Positions 60,194-64,000 of a stretch of 64,000 nt of DNA are shown in pieces. The position numbers were made by a program, and so were the translations under genes. The notes below the pieces were generated by a model. It made no database searches. It was not told the origin of the DNA and was given only the letters and a program-made list of their open reading frames with translations. The first letter of the stretch is position 1. Every line of letters starts with the position of its first letter. Origin of the DNA: Sarcomyxa edulis (lineage: Eukaryota; Basidiomycota; Agaricomycetes; Agaricales; Mycenaceae); assembly GCA_009761415.1 (NCBI GenBank), contig QUOL01000001.1, positions 744,001-808,000 of the forward strand. Direction: 5' to 3'.

Positions 60194-63100
60194 CTAGCTT
60201 ATTCTAGCCTTCTTCGCACTCTGCGGCCCCGGAGTCCCTCTATCTCCCTCCTTTCTTTTCTTGGTAGCACCAGATTTCCAATTGGCCAACAATTCCTTCG
60301 CCCTATCGTGCAATGCGGTCGCTAGTTTACCCACATCCGAGTCTGCACCGTTGAATATGATGGCGTTTCGGACCATCAGTGCCATATCAGATTCATACGC
60401 CTCGACGGAGTCATATTTGTCCGTGTCGAGCTTGTGTCGTATCGTCCGTAGATCCCGAGCATCCTTGCGGGGTATGATCTCAAAGTACGTTGGTATGCCC
60501 AGAAGGACAGGATCGACTGGTTCTCGGAAGACCCATGAGCTAGAAAGACGGTCGGTCAACCATCGATGAATGGTGTATACGGAAGCAAAAAGTGAACATA
60601 CATGTCTTCCTTGACGAGAGTCGTCATGACACCTTGGAGACCCCTCTTCTCCGCCCAAGACAGCTTCATCTCCAAGGCCTTTGGCCACTCCTTCTTGAAT
60701 GCCTTCTCGACGACATCCGCACAAATGGCAGGGTACGTCCCTGGTGGATTGAATTTGCGGCAATTACTGAACACCAGCTCGATGTCCTTCCCGAACTCTT
60801 CCATCGTATCGTACTTGGCCTGCGACAGCTTCTGGGACATTGTACCAAAGTCCATAGGATGCGGAATCTCGTCAAAGTAACTGATGCAGCTCGGATCAGT
60901 TTCAAAGCGGGGACTTCGAAAGGAAACAACTCACGTAGGACAGCCATCCGCTATGGGGTCAACCGGTCGAGCAAATATGATGGCTTCTGGTATCTTGCCC
61001 AAATTCTTCAACAAATCTCGGCACTTCTTCTCGTTGATTGGCGTAGCATGAGTCACTTTCTTTGGTTTCGAAGGACCCGCAGCAGGTACAACCTCTTTCT
61101 CTTTTCCTTTGATAGATATTCGAGGGGGATCAACAGACGGACGAGATTCCCGAGCTCTCTCTTTCTCTTTCTTCTTGGACGAACCAGACGAAGCCTTGAG
61201 AACAAGTGGCGCAGGCGCAGGAGCTGGGATGGTCATCTTCACCTTCGTTCTTACCGTAGAAGGGCCAGCACCATTCGAGGGTCTATCTACAGGTGAGGGC
61301 CTCTCCCTCTTCGCAGGGGCCGCCAAGGCCAAGATATCATCCTCGTCCGGGCTGGAATCTATCTTTTTGCGCTTCCCAGGAGCTGGGGCGTCCGGCACTC
61401 GATCTCTCTGGTTCTCTGATGTCGACCGTTGTCGATGAAGCTTTTCTTCGACTTTCTCTCGTTCTATGGCAAGAACTTCCTGGAGAAGATCGTGAGAGCC
61501 ATCATCGACATACGGCGGGGGAGGCGCATCTGGAATGTCAACAGGTTTGGGCTTGCGAGGTCGTGGCTTGGGTGTGGATTTCGCAGAAGAATCAGGAACA
61601 CTCTCTGCATCTTTACTCTCTCTCTGAGCCCCGACTTTGAGTTTGATAGTGGGCCGACCTGAAGTCGCAGGGGTAGACGCAGGAGGAAATGCGACTGGAA
61701 CAGGGGGGAGGACCTTTGGGGTTGGCCTAGGGGCAGGTCTTGGGGCCTCAACTATTGTTCGAGCTTTATCAGCGGTCTTGTGCGCGGCCTCTTCGAGCGT
61801 CTTATTGATGCGAACCCATTCTAATGTGAAGAGACATGAAGCTCAGTCAGACCGTATAATAAGACGAGCGCCACTTACGTTTGTCGAAAGCCGCTTCGAG
61901 GGCAATAGCTTCATTATGTGCGTAGCTACCTGGAGCATTATACTGTTTCGCATTGTTGATCATAAGACGGAAGTCTGCTTCGAAGGCGAATCGGTCTTTG
62001 TACAACCCGCCGTCCAGTTTGGCGCTCATGGTGCTGAGATCCATAGGTCTCTTGATCACGTCGAAGTAGCTTGGAGAAAACACAATTCAAGGTTGTCTGC
62101 AAGAAATAACAACACACAGAACATACCTAGGGGCATGATCTCTGATGGGATCTACTGGCTGCAAGAACAGCACGGCGTGTTTATGAGGGAGAAGCTTCTT
62201 CAACGCGCTGCGGCTTGCACGCAAGTCGGTCAATGGCATGCCACTGGACTGAGCCTTAGGAACATGAGAAGGTCTATCACTCTTCGGTGGCCGGTTTTTT
62301 GGTGGTTTGACTTTCGGAGCAATCGGAGAGATGAGTATACCAGGTTTCTTGCTCTGCTCGGAGACAGGTGTTCCGGGAGTTCGAAGGGGATGTTCGACGT
62401 GAGTTTGAGAACTACCAGGTAGCTTGAGCCTTGTAGGAACATGCGACGGTGGAATCATTGGACTCTTCATGTGAGGAGGACCGCCCGCTTTCAGTGGGCG
62501 AGCCTTGAAGGGGACTTTGACAGTAGGAAGTTGTACAGGAGTTTCAAGGACGGGAGTTGGCGGGAGGTGAAGTTTGACGGTGGGTGCGGTCTCTTCGACG
62601 CCACGGATGAGGATGTCAGCTAGTTTCAATACACACCAGCGGACTTCGTGATCCACATCAGGAGCTCTGAGTACGAGAAAACGAGAGTAAGTCTCAAATC
62701 GCCGAAAGAGAAATATATCTTACAGAGCAATGGGCATCAGGAATTCTCTCAAGACCTCATTTTTCCCAACCTCCCGATCCTTTCTCAAGACTTTGATCAT
62801 AGCTTCCATGTCGCTCTTCTTGGCCTCCTTCGTCTTCTCCTGGCCGGTCCCGTCCTCCTCGATCAGTAAGGTTTCCGACTCTTTCAGAGAGGTTTTCATT
62901 TCGCCCATCTGTACGAGAAGGGCCAAACTCTGGCATGCATTTCGGGCGACGTGCCGCCGGATGACGCGGGAGGGGTCGTTGGCCATGACAGCGAGCACGT
63001 AACGCATGATAAGAGGCGTATACCACTTGGTCAGGAACAAACCGTCAAACGCTGCTATGCGGACTTGAGTGTAGTTGCCCTCCCTGTATAACATATGAGA

Positions 63101-64000
63101 AAGCTTTATGGTGTCAATCAGTAAAGACTGCCTACCGGGTCAACTGGAAGAAGACTTTCTGATAGCTGGGAATTAAGTTGGCTATACTGAGTACAAGGTA
63201 AGACTGGATACAGCAATAAGTCGACTTCCAAGTACCAACACAGGGTCATTCAACATACCTCTAGTGCAGCTATGGTGACAATATTATGAGGAGAGGGTAT
63301 AAGTCGGTCCATACTTCGATAACGATCAACTTCTGCCAATGTCTGTTTCAGAAGGTCTGCGTCCTCAGCATTGTGTTCCGTTCGGATGTCCGACGGTAAC
63401 AATTCGCCGCGTTCCGGGGGACTAGTAGAGACGGTCGCACACGCAGCTGCAGAGATGATGGTACAGATGTAGAATCCGTCTTGGTACTAGAACAAATATA
63501 AGTCGTTGAACATATAAAATGTCGTAGCTTCTTACTGGATTTGCCGTGTTATCATTATATCGTAACTGGTCAATCAGGAACTGGCGAACCACCGAGGGTG
63601 ACTTGCCGTTCTCGAACCTTATACGGGAAATAGCGTTGATCAAGCTCTGAACTCGGGACAAAACATAACAAGGTCAATCACGATAGATGCCGTCTAGAGA
63701 AATCAGTTTACTGACCTTGCGAACGAAGTATTCTGAGAGATCCGAGAAATCATTTGGCTTCGGTACATACGTATGTGCAAAGAGATCCTGGTTCGGATCC
63801 TCGGGGTCATAACAATAGCGCAAGAAAAGTTTGAACAGGTGAAATAATCCCAGGAAGTCGAGCCGCCGTATTGCGCACTAATACGTGGCGTCGTTGTAAA
63901 TTATGTGAGTTCTGATAGACAACAAGTGTCACTTACATTGACGAGCGCCAGCGCAGCCTCGCAACGGATGCGGAAATAATAATTTGATACGAGAACCGTC
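60194..64000 (-). CDS. TAF2: TFIID subunit TAF2 with three C-terminal bromodomains (5' part outside window)
   Basis: TAF2 helps TFIID recognise core promoters (Inr). The visible part, roughly 1,100 residues, begins in the window edge with YYFRIRCEAALALVNCAIR and continues through the helical HEAT-like region (DFLGLFHLFKLFLRYCYDPE, HTYVPKPNDFSDLSEYFVRK, YNDNTANP, REGNYTQVRIAAFDGLFL, RVIRRHVARNACQSLALLV), which matches the TAF2 C-terminal portion. The upstream aminopeptidase-like half lies beyond 64000. Three bromodomains follow, separated by Pro/Lys-rich linkers. BD1: HAVLFLQPVDPIRDHAP, YFDVIKRPMDLSTM, AKQYNAPGS. BD2: EAIIFARPVDPIADGCPT, YFDEIPHPMDFGTM, CRKFNPPGT. BD3: SWVFREPVDPVLLGIPT, PRKDARDLRTI, AIIFNGADSD. 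The acetyl-lysine-binding Asn (YN, FN, FN) is present in all three; BD3 has lost the PMD motif. Ends KKARIS. The stop is at 60194. Confidence 0.92.

Overview
The window is nuclear DNA of a filamentous basidiomycete, most probably an Agaricomycete. Genes are dense (about one per 3 kb, on both strands) and most are cut by many 45-65 nt introns with GT..AG ends. The gene set is typical of fungi: division-1 chitin synthase, isocitrate lyase, Zn2Cys6 regulator, ceramide glucosyltransferase, a secreted haem peroxidase, and a TAF2 fused to bromodomains. I see no rRNA, tRNA, CRISPR array, prophage or complete transposon. Gene models were built by hand, joining reading frames at splice sites that restore conserved motifs.

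Layout. 1-1652: 3' part of an unrecognised Ser/Pro-rich protein (+). 1923-4356: isocitrate lyase (-), divergent from a large UBE2O/BIRC6-type E2 at 4663-7558 (+). 8705-9814: orphan intronless membrane protein (+). 11292-13021: transcription factor with three homeodomains (-). 13549-15428: pantothenate kinase (-). 15782-19183: coatomer gamma subunit (-), divergent from a mitochondrial PPR-type protein at 19418-21412 (+). 23165-24446: casein kinase 1 (-). 25659-29692: chitin synthase (+). 30047-31464: D-2-hydroxyacid dehydrogenase (+). 32278-33186: secreted peroxidase (+). 34299-35040: orphan (-). 35420-38832: Zn2Cys6 factor (-). 39373-40278: REEP/Yop1-like ER-shaping protein (+). 40532-44808: exocyst Sec3 (-). 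45360-45983: small orphan membrane protein (+). 46131-47639: ceramide glucosyltransferase (-), divergent from a TatD-like protein at 47989-49659 (+). 50230-57811: Fab1 PI3P 5-kinase (+). 58204-59622: secreted GH105-like glycosidase (-). 60194 to the window end: C-terminal part of TAF2 with three bromodomains (-).

The genes do not form one pathway. Several belong to membrane traffic and hyphal growth (gamma-COP, Sec3, Fab1, REEP, ceramide glucosyltransferase, chitin synthase); others are core metabolism (isocitrate lyase, pantothenate kinase) or gene regulation (homeodomain, zinc-cluster, TAF2).

Points most worth a second look: the triple-homeodomain protein, in which all three homeodomains are split by an intron at the same codon and phase; the E2 with alternating SUMO- and ubiquitin-binding-like motifs; the TatD-like protein that has lost three of four metal ligands although its frame is intact; the TAF2 with three bromodomains; an 8-nt micro-exon inside a zinc-cluster DNA-binding domain; and two well-supported GC-AG introns.
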